Below, piece after piece: positions 23,224 through 33,111 of a DNA stretch of 64,000 nt (within the stretch, counting starts at the first letter, position 1; each line of letters starts with the position of its first letter). The notes below the pieces were generated by a model. The model did no database searches, was not told the DNA's origin, and was given only the letters and a program-made list of their open reading frames with translations. Location: contig OW121857.1 of the NCBI GenBank assembly GCA_933228895.1, forward strand, positions 2,976,001-3,040,000, in the 5' to 3' direction. The stretch comes from Platycnemis pennipes. Lineage: Eukaryota; Arthropoda; Insecta; Odonata; Platycnemididae. The translations under genes were made by a program, and so were the position numbers.

Positions 23224-23424
23224 GAATCTCGAGCGATTATTCAAATAGACTCCCACACGGAGTGAGCCGACGACCTTGCGGTGCTGGGGGCAGATTAAGG
23301 TGAGTGGTGATATTTCGATCTTCGCTGGGGCTCCCTATTAGTAGTGCCGTGTTCGTTGCCGAAGGACGTAACGTATTGTTATACAGTCCACTTCAATTGT
23401 CTCGTCTCGGTTCTAGAAAGAAAA

Positions 23425-23444
23425 TTTTTGGCCCTTCGGGCGGG
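23425..23444 (+). promoter_or_regulatory. Putative primer-binding site of the BEL/Pao element
   Basis: Lies directly after the inferred 5' LTR end and reads tttttggcccttcgggcggg, similar in style to BEL-family primer-binding sites. The matching tRNA was not identified. Confidence 0.4.
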
Positions 23445-23524
23445 ATGCCTGCGGATTACCTTATAATTGTCGATAGTAATTCTTTTCGCTGCATAGTTAA
23501 AGGTTATGGGCTAATCTCAGTATC

Positions 23525-24660
23525 GTGTTGTTGAGGATTCTCGCGCTGGTGTGTTGGATTAAGGAGCATTGGATTCTGTCGTTCATTAAATATGGTTCCG
23601 ATAGACGAATTAAGGAAGAGTTTACTTCGCAGAAAATAGTTCGTGTTGAGGAAGTTGCGGGTAGGGTCGAAATGGAAACAACAGGCGTAAAAAATATGGC
23701 GTTATTGCAGGCGATGAGGGAAGGAATAGATGTGTTATGGGATCGTTATCCTGAAATTATATCGAAAATAGTATTAAAGTATTGGAAACAAAATGTTGAA
23801 CAAGCAGAGAAGTTTCAGGCTAAGATTTCGAAGGTATATGCTATAATATTATGGCGATAATGGCCATGTTGCGTCATTAGAATAATCGTAGTCAAATAAG
23901 TTGGGTTTGACCTCTCCAACCCGGGCAAGCGGGGCTGGACTGTGGAGAGTTGGGCTTCCTAAGTTGAACTTGTTGGAAGTTGATGGAGACCTTAAGGCAT
24001 GGCAGGGTTTGTCTGACATTTTTGAGGCTGTGATTCAAAATTGTTCAGAATAATCGGAGGTTCAAAAATGTATGTATCTGCGGTCATGTCTTAGGGGGGA
24101 AGCATTGTCGTTGGTGTCGTCGTTGCCACTTACGGGTGCAAATTATTTGGTGGCATGGGATTCATTGAAGTCACGCTTCAATGATCCATCATTGCAGCGT
24201 GCAGTTAACGAAAGTTAATTGCAGTTAACGAATGCTTATTTGGTGGAACTATTGGGTTTGAGGTCTGCTGATCGAGTACCTGAACAATTACGAACATTTT
24301 CCAAATTGTTGATTGAATATTATACAGGCGCGCAGGCAGCGTTGGGACATCGTGTTGAAGATTGGGCAGTACTTCTTTTATTTCTGTTCCGGAAAAAGTT
24401 GAGTACTGAGCTGAGAGAAAGGTGAGAGAAAGAAGGGTTGTCGACTGTAAAATGTTTCATTTCCTTTTTGGAGCGCGAGGCCCGGATGCTGGAAGCAGCC
24501 AAGTGCGGTTCTGCAAAGGGAGGTTCACCTGCCCTGAGAATGTCGGCGATGCAAATTGAGAAAAGAAGCAAATCATATTTGGCTGGGACTAGTAACTTGG
24601 TGACAAACACACATCGAGTTCCTGCACCTCGGACTTTGGCAAAGTCCGAGGTACAGGAAC
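23525..24660 (+). pseudogene. BEL/Pao Gag polyprotein remnant (DUF1759-type)
   Basis: Gag packages the retrotransposon RNA in cytoplasmic particles. Frame 23525-23860 has the amino-terminal helix region (MALLQAMREGIDVLWDRY, VLKYWKQNVEQAEKFQAKI). A frame change near 23870-23950 leads to RLPKLNLLEVDGDLKAW, DIFEAVIQN, CLRGEALSLVSSLPLTGANY and LVAWDSLKSRFNDPSLQ (about 23950-24205), the classic DUF1759 block. Frame 24219-24425 continues with NAYLVELLGL, LRTFSKLLIEYYTGA and VEDWAVLLLFLFRKKLS. Stops lie at 24048, 24215 and 24423. No zinc knuckle or protease is reached before the sequence jumps to LTR. Confidence 0.75.
24618..24660. repeat. 20-bp near-perfect hairpin at the Gag/3'-LTR junction
   Basis: gttcctgcacctcggacttt, loop ggc, then aaagtccgaggtacaggaac: 19 of 20 pairs complementary. 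It sits exactly where the Gag frame ends and LTR sequence resumes, so it may mark the deletion join. Confidence 0.9.
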
Positions 24661-24678
24661 TGACGTAACGTATTGTAA

Positions 24679-24834
24679 ATTTAAATAGACGTTCCTTAAA
24701 TACTATAGATGCTAACAATCTAGTTGTATGAGACCCTATAGTTGCTTGTTTGCATGTTAGTAGTGAATGCTTGGTGATCTTCACCCCCTGCCACACACCC
24801 TCGCGGTGGCTTGCAGGGTATCGTGTAGATGTAG
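24679..24834 (+). mobile_element. LINE-A 3' tail inserted in the BEL 3' LTR
   Basis: About 156 bp from the LINE-A 3' end: 'aatactatagatgctaaca', the caccccctgccacacaccct hairpin with ggtggcttgcagggt, and a gtagatgtagat tail. It is flanked by the 7-bp target duplication attgtaa (24672-24678 and 24835-24841), and removing it restores continuity with the 5' LTR sequence. Confidence 0.85.
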
Positions 24835-24884
24835 ATTGTAATACAGTCCACTTAAATGGTCTCTTCTTGGTTCTAGAAAGAACA

Positions 24885-25735
24885 CAATGTCTACATCGAA
24901 AAAGCCATCCAAGAAGTCAAAGAAAAGTCTCTGGGAGTAAACATCAACGGGGAGAAAATCAGCATGCTACGATTCGCCGATGACAAAGCAGTCATGGCAG
25001 GAACAGAAAGAGATTTAAAGAAGACACTAGGAAATGTGGAAAGAATATTGACCAGATATCATCTGAAGATCAATAAAAAGAAAACTAAGATACTGGTATG
25101 CAGTAGAGGCAAGGAAAAAAGAACCAATGTTAAACTATTAAAAAAAATCGAGAGTTCTGTTATCTGGGAAGCCGAGTAACCAGCGATGGACGAGGTAAGA
25201 GAGAAATTGCCAGTAGAATTGCCCAAGCGAAAAGGGCATTTTACCAGAAGAAGATTCTACTTACAGTTGCAAAAGCAAGCGTGGAAGTGAGGAAACATTT
25301 CATTACTTACATCTGGAGCATTGTACTATATGGCAGTGAAGCATGGACAATAACAGCAGCAGAGAAGTTCAGGCTGGAAGCATTTGAAATGTGGTGCTAC
25401 CGAAGAATGATGAAGATAAAATGGATCGACCGAGTGACAAACGAAGAAGTGTTAAGGAGAGTGGGAGAAAAGAGATGTCTACTGAAAACCTTAAAAATAA
25501 GACGGGACAACTTAATGGGCCACATCTTGAGACACGATGGCCTGATGACGACAATCGTCGAGGGAAAAGTGAACGGGAAGAATGGAAAAGACAGGCCTCG
25601 TATGAGGTATAAGGAGCAAGTTTGAAGGATGTAAAAGAGAGGAGCTACGTCAATATGAAGAGGTTGGCCGATAGAAGAATCGAGTGGAGGGCTGCGTCAA
25701 ACCATTCCTATGATTTTTGACCGATGACGATGATG
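24885..25735 (+). mobile_element. LINE-B RT C-terminal fragment with 3' end
   Basis: Starts at codons for NVYIEKAIQEVKEKSLGVNI, then SMLRFADDKAVMAGTERDLK (the RT YADD-type box as FADD), RYHLKINKKKTKILVCSR. After a frame change near 25180 come YGSEAWTITAAEKFRLEAFE, CYRRMMKIKWIDRVTNEEVL and GHILRHDG. The 3' end is a short GATGATG run at about 25722-25735. The fragment has two or more frameshifts and no intact ORF. It is probably the other half of the LINE-B interrupted at 23223. Confidence 0.8.
25281..25625 (+). pseudogene. LINE-B RT C-terminal domain frame
   Basis: A 114-codon frame with YGSEAWTITAAEKFRLEAFE, CYRRMMKIKWIDRVTNEEVL, RRDNLMGHILRHDG and EGKVNGKNGKDRPRM. This is the region after the polymerase fingers/palm/thumb that is conserved in this LINE family. 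The start is arbitrary, because the upstream coding sequence is in another phase. Confidence 0.7.
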
Positions 25736-25737
25736 AA

Positions 25738-26552
25738 TTGATGATATTGCCGCAGAACTCCTCAAAAATGTAAGAGAAAACACATTAATCTATCTTTACA
25801 AAATCTTCTTGGACATATACTCAGCATGAGAAATATCCAGGGACTTAGAGAAAAACATCAACATTCCTTTTCCCAAAAAAAGAGAGTTTTCAGGGTTCCG
25901 AAGATTTTATGACTATGACCCTGAAAACACATGCATCGAAGGTATTGACAAGGATTATCTACAGAAGAATAGAACAAAAAGCTGAGGAGTTCTTGTATGA
26001 AGATCAATTCGGATTCAGGAAGAGTAAAGTTACAAGAGAAGTAATATTGGCCGTTAGACTGCTCATGGAGAAGAGAATGGAGGAGAACAAACCGACGTTC
26101 ACTGCATTTCTGGAGTTGAAGAAGGCTTTTGACAACCTAGATTGAATTTTAATGCTTGAAATACTGAATGGAAATGGAGTGTTCTACAATGACCGGAAAA
26201 TTATCCACACTTTAAACAAAGCCAAAGAGTTGTGATTAAATCTGAGCCCATCTGTTAAGAAGCAAGAGTAAGGAAATGAGGAGACAAGGCTATGCACACT
26301 CTTCCGTAACTTTCAATGTTTATATCGAGAGGTTCATCAATGAAAACAAAGAGAAGTCTGTTGCAGTGAATTTCCACGGAGGAAAATTAGTATGCTGCGA
26401 TTCACCGATGACATAGCAGAGACAGAGAGGGATTTGAATAAGATTCTATTAAGCTTGGAAAGGACAATAGCCAGATATCATCTGAAGATCAATAAGAAGA
26501 AAATTAAGACATTGGTGTGCAGCAAGATAGAAGAGGCCAAAATAAACGTTAA
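25738..26552 (+). mobile_element. LINE-B second copy, RT segment (5' of SINE)
   Basis: Begins directly after the GATGATGA tail of the previous LINE-B with codons for GIDDIAAELLKNVREN, then frame 25909-26145: ASKVLTRIIYRRIEQKAEEF, EDQFGFRKSKVTREVILAVR and TFTAFLELKKAFDNLD (RT motif A; the usual DxxKAFD aspartate is replaced, reading LELKKAFD). It continues through diverged codons to SMLRFTDDIAETERDL and RYHLKINKKKIKTLVCS at 26392-26545. Multiple stops. Interrupted at 26553 by a SINE. Confidence 0.75.
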
Positions 26553-26840
26553 CTGCCAACTAAGTAGTGGTCAACCCTAAGGTTGTTTTTGATAGTTGAG
26601 AGTAGCTCACCCTGTACTAAGCTATTGGCGTGTAAAATTCACACACTCAGGGAATAGCGGGGGCCAGTTCCTTTCCCTGGGCCACCTGCTACTTCCAAGT
26701 TCTGACACACAGAAAATCGAATCACGAGGATTTTAGGTGGGGGAGTCCAGAAAGGCTTCTACCCAGGATTTGAACCCGGGAGTCTGCAGTCAGTAGCCTA
26801 GCGCTCTACCCACTAGGCCACCACAACCCCTTCAAAACAC
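26553..26840 (-). mobile_element. tRNA-derived SINE inserted in LINE-B, with target duplication
   Basis: On the minus strand the head has a perfect A box TGGCCTAGTGGG (complement of 26809-26820) and a perfect B box GGTTCAAATCC (complement of 26766-26776). Target duplication aacgttaa lies at 26545-26552 and 26841-26848, and removing the 288-bp insert rejoins LINE-B codons (...INVN/VKLGKLD...). This is the best-defined SINE in the window. The acceptor stem does not close, so it is not a functional tRNA gene. Confidence 0.85.
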
Positions 26841-27460
26841 AACGTTAAACTAGGCAAACTGGACGAGGTGAGAGGGTTCTGTTACCTAGGAAACAGAGTA
26901 ACCAATGATGGACAAAGCAAGAAAGAAATAGTCAGTAGAATAGTTTAGACAAAATATGTATTCTACCAGAAGAAGAATCTACTTACAGCTAGAAATTCAA
27001 GGATGGAAGTTACGATAAAATTCATTAGAAATTCACATCTGGATCGTGTTTCTTTATGGCAGTGAGTCATGGAATAAGACAGCAGCGGAGGCGAACAGGG
27101 TTATGGCACTTGGAATTTGGGGCTACAGATGAATAATGAAGATTAAACGGAATGAGTAACGGGGAAGTCCTAAGATGAGTGGGAGAAAAGAGAAGTCTGC
27201 TTGAAACTCTAAGAAGAAGACAGGAAAACTTAATCGGCCTCATCATGAAACACGATGACCCGATGAAGAGAATCGTTGAAGGAAAAGTAGACGCAAAGAA
27301 CGGCAAAGGAAGGCCTCGTGTGAGATGCATAAAACAAGTGATGAAATATGTGATAGAGAAGACATATGTGATAGAGAATGCATATGTGAATATGGAGAGA
27401 CTTCCTGAGAGAAGAATCTAGTGTAGAGCTGCGTCAAACTAATCTCTGGATTGCTGACAA
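26841..27460 (+). mobile_element. LINE-B second copy, C-terminal segment (3' of SINE)
   Basis: Continues the copy at 25738-26552 after the SINE: codons around GFCYLGNRVTNDGQSKKEI, then a decayed YGSESWNKTAAEANRVMALG region with in-frame stops, and ETLRRRQENLIGLIMKHDDP and EGKVDAKNGKGRPRVRC (frame 27179-27421). A 27-bp-scale duplication of 'catatgtgatagagaatg' occurs at 27360-27390. From 27001 on it is almost identical to 49321-49716, stops included. It ends near 27460 without the GATGATG tail. Confidence 0.8.
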
Positions 27461-28149
27461 ACGTTTCTTCCGGCCGTTTAAAGAAAGTAAATGTTTATAA
27501 ATTTCCAACTGATATGGAGTGCAATTTGTTCTATCTGATGTATGGGTTACATAATCTGTCCAGGAAATTATATTGCTTATATTAATATGTAAATTACGAC
27601 AGTATTTGTAACCTGCTTTTGCCCGTTCAAAAATTCTTATGCATTACTTTTCCTTCGCTAGGTTTTTTTCACAATAAGGCCAATTTACAATACGAAGCCT
27701 CATCGAATGCCGTTGAACTATCTTAGAATATGTTATCAACAACAGCATTATGTTTATCGGTGATATCAATGTTGTGTACAAATAAGGCTATTAGCATAGG
27801 AAAAGAATTATCTTCTCGAATTATTTTATTTTTAGCAATAATATTAGCTTGTGCACCAAATATTATGGCCTGCAAGAAGCAGAAACGTAATTTAGAATCA
27901 GCCAACAATGGCTGTCCGAAGTAAAAACTGGAGTAAAAAAAATTGAGAGGGCTAGGAAATCTATATACCAGGCTAACGTTCTGGATTAAAGCGACTATTT
28001 CAGAGATAATACGTACAACGCTAAGTCATGCATAAGCGAAATGAGCGTTTAAGAAAAGGAACTTTTGGCAGGGACTCTTCTTAAAAACGTATATGGAGAT
28101 TGGGAAGCACTCGCATGGATTATGGCATGCCATAAATGGTTTTAACTTC
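27461..28149. other. Unassigned AT-rich stretch
   Basis: Nothing recognised. Complementary short frames at 27723-27908 and 27730-27924 on opposite strands are chance. Confidence 0.4.
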
Positions 28150-28403
28150 CTGTCGGCGCATAAATTATGTGCACTCAAGTTTGAATACAAATAACAAATT
28201 AACAGCTAAGTCTACAGAAAAAATAATCACACCGTAATTTTTCTTATTTCATGCTGCGTTATTGGATAGCAAAGTTAAATTTTTTTAAATGATTTTTCAT
28301 AATTTTTACAACAGTTGTAACGTAAAAGTGCCGGTTTTAGAAGGTGTTCGAGCGAAGCGCCGACTTTGATGACTCGTAAATCAATAAAAAGGCGTTAAAT
28401 TGC
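28150..28403 (+). repeat. Left arm of fold-back element
   Basis: Complementary to 28728-28982. It includes the internal phrase gaagcgccgactttgatgac, matched on the other arm by gtcatcaaagtcggcgcttc. Confidence 0.85.
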
Positions 28404-28727
28404 GACCAAAGTTTGGATAATGATAGATATTGATGTTTTCCATACAGATTCGTAAGTTTTCAGAGTAAAACTGTAATAGAAGAAAATTTTTGATCAATTT
28501 TATAAAAAGTTAGCATTTCAAAACTGGGGTGTCGTAGAATTCTGTTCTTGGTCGCGTTATAATCCACATGTCCTGAACGTATCCAACATGTAATTGTCTA
28601 ATGTTTCAACACATGTGTTTAATTTAAATCGATCGGTATTTATACTGGTGAGAGCGAACACCCTCGGCAAGGCAACACTGCACGGCTTAAACCACGACGC
28701 CAGTCGCTTGCCGAGCAAACTATGGTT

Positions 28728-28982
28728 GCAATCGAACGCCGTATTATTGATTTAGGAGTCATCAAAGTCGGCGCTTCGCTCGAAGACCGTCTAAAACCGG
28801 CAATTTTTACGTTACAACTGTTGTAAAAAATATGAAAAAGCATTTAAAAAAAATTAACTTTCCTATCCAATAACACAGAATGAAATAAGGAAAATTACGG
28901 TGTGATTATTTTTTCTGTAGACTTAGCTGTTAATTTGTTATTCGTATACAAACTCGAGTGCACATAATTTCTGCGCCGACAG
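28728..28982 (-). repeat. Right arm of fold-back element
   Basis: Reverse complement of 28150-28403, one base longer owing to small indels. Confidence 0.85.
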
Positions 28983-29128
28983 TAGTCCCAGTGAAAGAAG
29001 AAGAGGAGCCTTTGGAATGCAGGAGGAGAGAGGGGAGGCTAAAAGGGAAGACCATGGAGAGGCACGTGACCCCTCAGAGCGAAAGGCGAGGGCAGTGGGA
29101 AGTGGAGGAGATTTAGAAGGGCGAATTG

Positions 29129-29200
29129 ACTCCATCTACATAATGCCCATCTGCAAGCCACCATAAAGGTGTGTGGCAGAGTAATGCGCTCGTGGGCGGA
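29129..29200 (-). mobile_element. LINE-A-like 3' tail fragment, diverged
   Basis: On the minus strand it shows ctctgccacacacctttatg and ggtggcttgcagatgggc followed by a tatgtagatgg end: the LINE-A terminal hairpin with changed lower stem. Confidence 0.55.
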
Positions 29201-30302
29201 GATAGGAACAGGGATTTTGAATTTTACCTGATGGTGAGTAGAAGATATATGGTGTTTGAAAGGAACATAATAGGTATATGGCATATCTACGCCTAGGTGA
29301 CGAACAGTGTTGCCACATTTCTCGATCCCCCAACCAGATGACCGCCCTCAACCACCCGCCCAATCCCTCTCTTTTCTCGCCGCACGCCAAGATTTAAACA
29401 TAATGTAATGTATTATCACCAGGTGGTTTAATTTCGATATAAAAATAAGTATATAATAAGGTAAAATATTCAATTCCTATTTATTTTGTCGCATCAAAGG
29501 AACAAATGGTAATAAGGTAACATTTATGAAACATTAAGAGCAAAATTAACAATTGCAAGAGGTAATTCATTTAGTGTTTTGAGAATCAATTATTCCTATT
29601 TTAAATGATTTCTAAAGATGCTACATTATTATGGTCAAATACTTTACTTGAATACCGACTTCTACTTCATTAAATTTTCCTTTTTAAATGAGAAATAACT
29701 TCATTGTAAGTTCTAATGTTGCAATGCGCCACTGGAAAAATATTTATTTTAATCGAAAATTGTTTCTTTTAGTACAGGAAATGAAGAGCATTCTATTAAT
29801 TCTAAAAATATTTTAGAAGTGCTTAAATTAATGCTTAAATAATTTATTTTTCCAATTCTCAACAAATTACAAATATTCCTAAATGCTCGATCATTTTGGT
29901 AGGGTCTCACGTCAGGACTGTAGTCAGTGATACTTTGCTGTTGCTGGATCAAGGTCAATGAAAGTATTAATAATCATTCCAAAGAAACAGAAAACATTTT
30001 TCCAGTAGTTCAACATTTGAAATGGAGTGTGTGTAGCTTTCCTTGGAACAATCTCTCTCTTCAAATGTGATGCACACAGTATTCTCGTTATCTTTACTTT
30101 CTTCTTTTCCTTCTTTAACTAATGTATGAAATACTAGTATAACTCGTTGACACTAATCTACTTCTGATTTATTGATTGCTCTCTACAACTCCAGCCTACC
30201 TACTAGCGACATCTTTCGCGGAAACCTAGCGACCGATTGCATTCATACTTCCACCCAATCAGTTAACTAATAACAGCCTGTGTGCTTGCTCTTCAATCTG
30301 AC
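29201..30302. other. Unassigned AT-rich stretch
   Basis: No open frame of note and no TE ends recognised. Confidence 0.4.
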
Positions 30303-30365
30303 TTAACATCTGCATCTAGATAATACCCTGCGAGAAACCTCAAGGGTGTTTGGCAGGGGGAAACG
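30303..30365 (-). mobile_element. LINE-A-like 3' tail fragment, diverged
   Basis: The minus strand reads ccccctgccaaacacccttg and aggtttctcgcagggt then a tatctagatgcagatgt end. The hairpin can still form. Confidence 0.6.
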
Positions 30366-31056
30366 GTCGTACCATTGTTAACGGTCGAACTATTTTTTAT
30401 TACTGAGGCCAACGGGTCAACGATTGCTGACGATGAGAGCTGGCAAGAGAGGACGCCGGAGCTGGACTTAAATGTGAAAGGCAAGCTGTGTAAAAAAATT
30501 GTTCAGGGAATAACGTACGACAAGAATTTGAAGTGAATACTCCAAAAGGATTTATTCGTAAAATGCTGATAGTTTATTTCCAAAGGTTTTCGCGCATCGG
30601 GTGCAAACCAATTTCTGAACTCCGCGAGCGGGCTTTCCTTCCTTCGGCTTCAGTTCCGTCAATATTACAGTCTTTCTGATAACACAAGGAAAGTTTCGTC
30701 AAAGAAAAACATGAGGCAAGAAATGCTGCAAGGCTACCAATGACGATATGTAAATGCAGTCGGCAGAAGTGCAGCCTCCATTGCAGGTACATGTAATTCA
30801 GCCACTCGTCAAGGGAAATCGTTTCTTCTTTTTTGGAAGCGGCTGGTCAGCTCAAAGTTCACCAAGGGCTTCATCTCAAGACTAGGCGAGTCGTTTTAGG
30901 CGTGAGGTGGCGGAATAACACAATTAAATAAAATTGCCAATCTTAAATCCAGGCTAGACGATATATCTTCCTGCCTTGGTCGTCCTTCTGCTTATCTCTC
31001 CCCTTCGCCCAGCCATTCTCTTTGCTGCACGCTCCCCCCTCCCTTGTTCCTTCCTT
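30366..31056. other. Unassigned non-coding stretch
   Basis: Nothing recognised. A short minus frame at 30574-30792 lacks motifs. Confidence 0.4.
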
Positions 31057-31068
31057 ATTCCATCAGGC

Positions 31069-31525
31069 CATTTCATTAGAACATACATCTGGAGCAGTCT
31101 ACTACATGTCAGCGAAGCATGGACAATAACAGCAGCAGAGAAGTCCAGGCTGGAAGCATTTGAAATGTGTTGCTACCGAAGAATGATGAAGATAAAATGG
31201 ATCGACCGAGTGACAAACGAAGAAGTCTTAAGTAGAGTGGGAGAGAAGAGATGTCTACTGAAAATATAAAAAAGAAGACGGGACAACGTAATGGGCCACA
31301 TCACTACACACACGATGGCCTGATGAAGACAATCGTCGAAGGAAAAGTGAACGGGAAGAATGGAAAAGGCAGGCCTCGTATGAGTTACATAGAACAAGTG
31401 ATGAAGGATGTGAAAAAGAGAACGCGAGAGAACGCTGCGTCAATATGAAGAGGTTGGCCGATGGAAGAAACGAGTGGAGGGCTGCGTCAAACCAATTCTA
31501 GAATTGTTGACCCTTGATGATGATG
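31069..31525 (+). mobile_element. LINE-B, short 5'-truncated copy with 12-bp target duplication
   Basis: The 457-bp insert is flanked by attccatcaggc (31057-31068 and 31526-31537), the clearest retroposition signature for this family. It encodes SEAWTITAAEKSRLEAFEMC, CYRRMMKIKWIDRVTNEEVL and, after a stop, EGKVNGKNGKGRPRMSYIEQ. It ends in GTTGACCCTTGATGATGATG, defining the LINE-B 3' end as a GATGAT repeat. Very close to 25300-25735, so the two are from the same subfamily. Confidence 0.9.
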
Positions 31526-31537
31526 ATTCCATCAGGC

Positions 31538-32980
31538 ATGGGCGATTATAAAAAACATACAAAAAAAAGGGATTTGAGATGGCATTATGGAGGTTTTGAA
31601 ATAACGATGGGCTTAAAAGGTACTCGATGTAAGCTAGCGGTTTTCCTTAAAGGAAAGAGAAGCAAATGGCGCCATGAATAGTGGAAATATGGTTGAACAT
31701 GTGGTTTAAAATGAATCACAGCTGACGTTAAAACACTTGTTAAATGTAGCGTCGCTAGCACACAAGAGAGGCATCGCCCCCCGCGCCTACTTAAGGAACT
31801 CGCCCGTGCTGTTCAAAGTTCCATCCGTAATTTCCAAACTTTAGTTTCGGGAGGCATTTTCCAGAATTTCCAGAGGAGATGAAGCAGTACCAACTTGGCG
31901 GTAACCACCAAGAGCAGCTCCAAAGTACGAGACTCGAGAGTCAGCAGCGGAGTTAAAAGGATGCATCCATGTATGAGCAGAGAAACCCGGCGACAGGGAC
32001 GTCAATAAGATAAAGGAGAGAAGAAAGGAGGTAACGAAAGGAGACAAAACGTCTTTGCGTTCTAACTGTACCTTCATGAACTAGCCTGCCGTAGTACGAT
32101 GGTGATTTTAATATATTTGTATTAACTCCAAAAACCTTTCCGTTTTAAAGTTCCGCAAATTAAAGCCACTGATCATCCAGGATGACGAGATCCTTTGCGA
32201 TTTACATTTCCACGGGCGTACAACGCCCTGCCAAAAGAGTAAAAATCAGATTACACGAGAAAGAGGCTTCATGAGCTACTACTCAAAACTTACATCTCGT
32301 GAAAATCCTTATCCCATATCCCATTATCCTTTCGATTTTTCATCAATTATTATTTTCTATTTTAATTACTATTATTTTTTTTCATATATATTTTTTTATT
32401 TTACTCATGTTATTTTTTTTTCATTTCTAACTTTTATTTTATTTTTTTATGATAATTTCAGGTTTTATATATGGTATAATCACATAGTTTTTTCTTCACT
32501 GGTTGTCATCCTTGATGCGCTGTTTTATTTTCATTCAGGTTTAATAAGGATTTCTGTTAATTTTGTACACACTTTAAAGGGCTATATACTTGTAATATTT
32601 TTAATCGAATCAATGTTGTACTAAGGGTAGATACGCTTTTCACAAATGTACCTTTTTTAATAATATTCTTTTTATTCACTTGTGCAACTCAATGAATCCC
32701 GTCTATAATATCTTAGATTGATGAAAGATAAAATGTTTTATACTTTTTCTTTTTTAGATTTTAAAATGTTATAAATCTACATTTTTACTTTGTACTTGAA
32801 CTAATAATGTAATACGACACGTACCTATTATGCCCTGGAGGGAGGAGGGGGTGGAGAGAGGACGGTAACGTCCTATTCAGCCCGCCCACGTAAAATAAAA
32901 CTCAAGCCAAGTCAGAATATTTAATCAGTATTTTATCCGACGATATGACAATGATTCCCATCCTCATTCTTCTACTAATT
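31538..32980. other. Unassigned stretch with T-rich low complexity
   Basis: 32330-32470 is almost all T and A. The frame 32271-32624 translates to phenylalanine/tyrosine-rich low complexity and is not considered a gene. The rest is unrecognised. Confidence 0.45.
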
Positions 32981-33108
32981 TTGACTCGAAACCAATCGGA
33001 ACGCCATTTAACAAACCAGCTGCTCTACGCTGCACACTGTCTAGTTCTGCGACACCACATATACGCCGTGCATTCTAGGTGGGGCATAACAAGTTTAAAA
33101 TAACATTT
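32981..33108 (-). mobile_element. LINE-A fragment
   Basis: The minus strand contains the LINE-A RT C-terminal phrase around 'ctagacagtgtgcagcgtag' and 'atgttattttaaacttgtta' (the CYFxLVxPHLE and LDSVQRRAA region). About 130 bp, heavily decayed, abutting a SINE. Confidence 0.6.
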
Positions 33109-33111
33109 CTC

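Larger units (their letters stand above)
23219..24889 (+). mobile_element. BEL/Pao-type LTR retrotransposon, deleted, inside LINE-B
   Basis: The 5' LTR 3' end (about 23365-23423) contains gacgtaacgtattgt, cagtccactt and ggttctagaaag. The same phrases recur at 24662-24678 and 24842-24884 as the 3' LTR end. A primer-binding-site-like tttttggcccttcgggcggg follows the 5' LTR at 23425-23444. The interior encodes a BEL-type Gag only; protease, RT and integrase are absent. A possible 5-bp target duplication, caatg, is at 23219-23223 and 24885-24889. The outer 5' LTR edge is not certain because the first bases after caatg are not TG and host-like sequence (ctcgagcgatt, ttcaaatagact) is duplicated there. 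Confidence 0.75.
28150..28982. mobile_element. Fold-back TIR element with ~254-bp arms
   Basis: Arms 28150-28403 and 28728-28982 are inverted copies with scattered mismatches. The outer ends read ctgtcggcgca on the left and, on the minus strand, ctgtcggcgcag on the right. The 324-bp centre has no coding potential. The arm length is typical of fold-back or MULE-like non-autonomous transposons. The superfamily is unassigned because no certain target duplication could be read (flanks tttaacttc / tagtcccag). Confidence 0.8.

Noticed and set aside
26756..26840. Functional tRNA gene (minus)
   Set aside because: A and B boxes are perfect but the acceptor stem does not close and the unit continues into a 288-bp insert with target duplications, so it is a SINE.
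27067..27330. Minus-strand open frame repeated almost identically at 49387-49650
   Set aside because: Antisense shadow of the duplicated LINE-B C-terminal region. The conservation is due to the LINE-B copies, not to a gene.
32271..32624. 117-codon Phe/Tyr-rich frame that looks like a membrane protein
   Set aside because: Derived from a T-rich low-complexity run.
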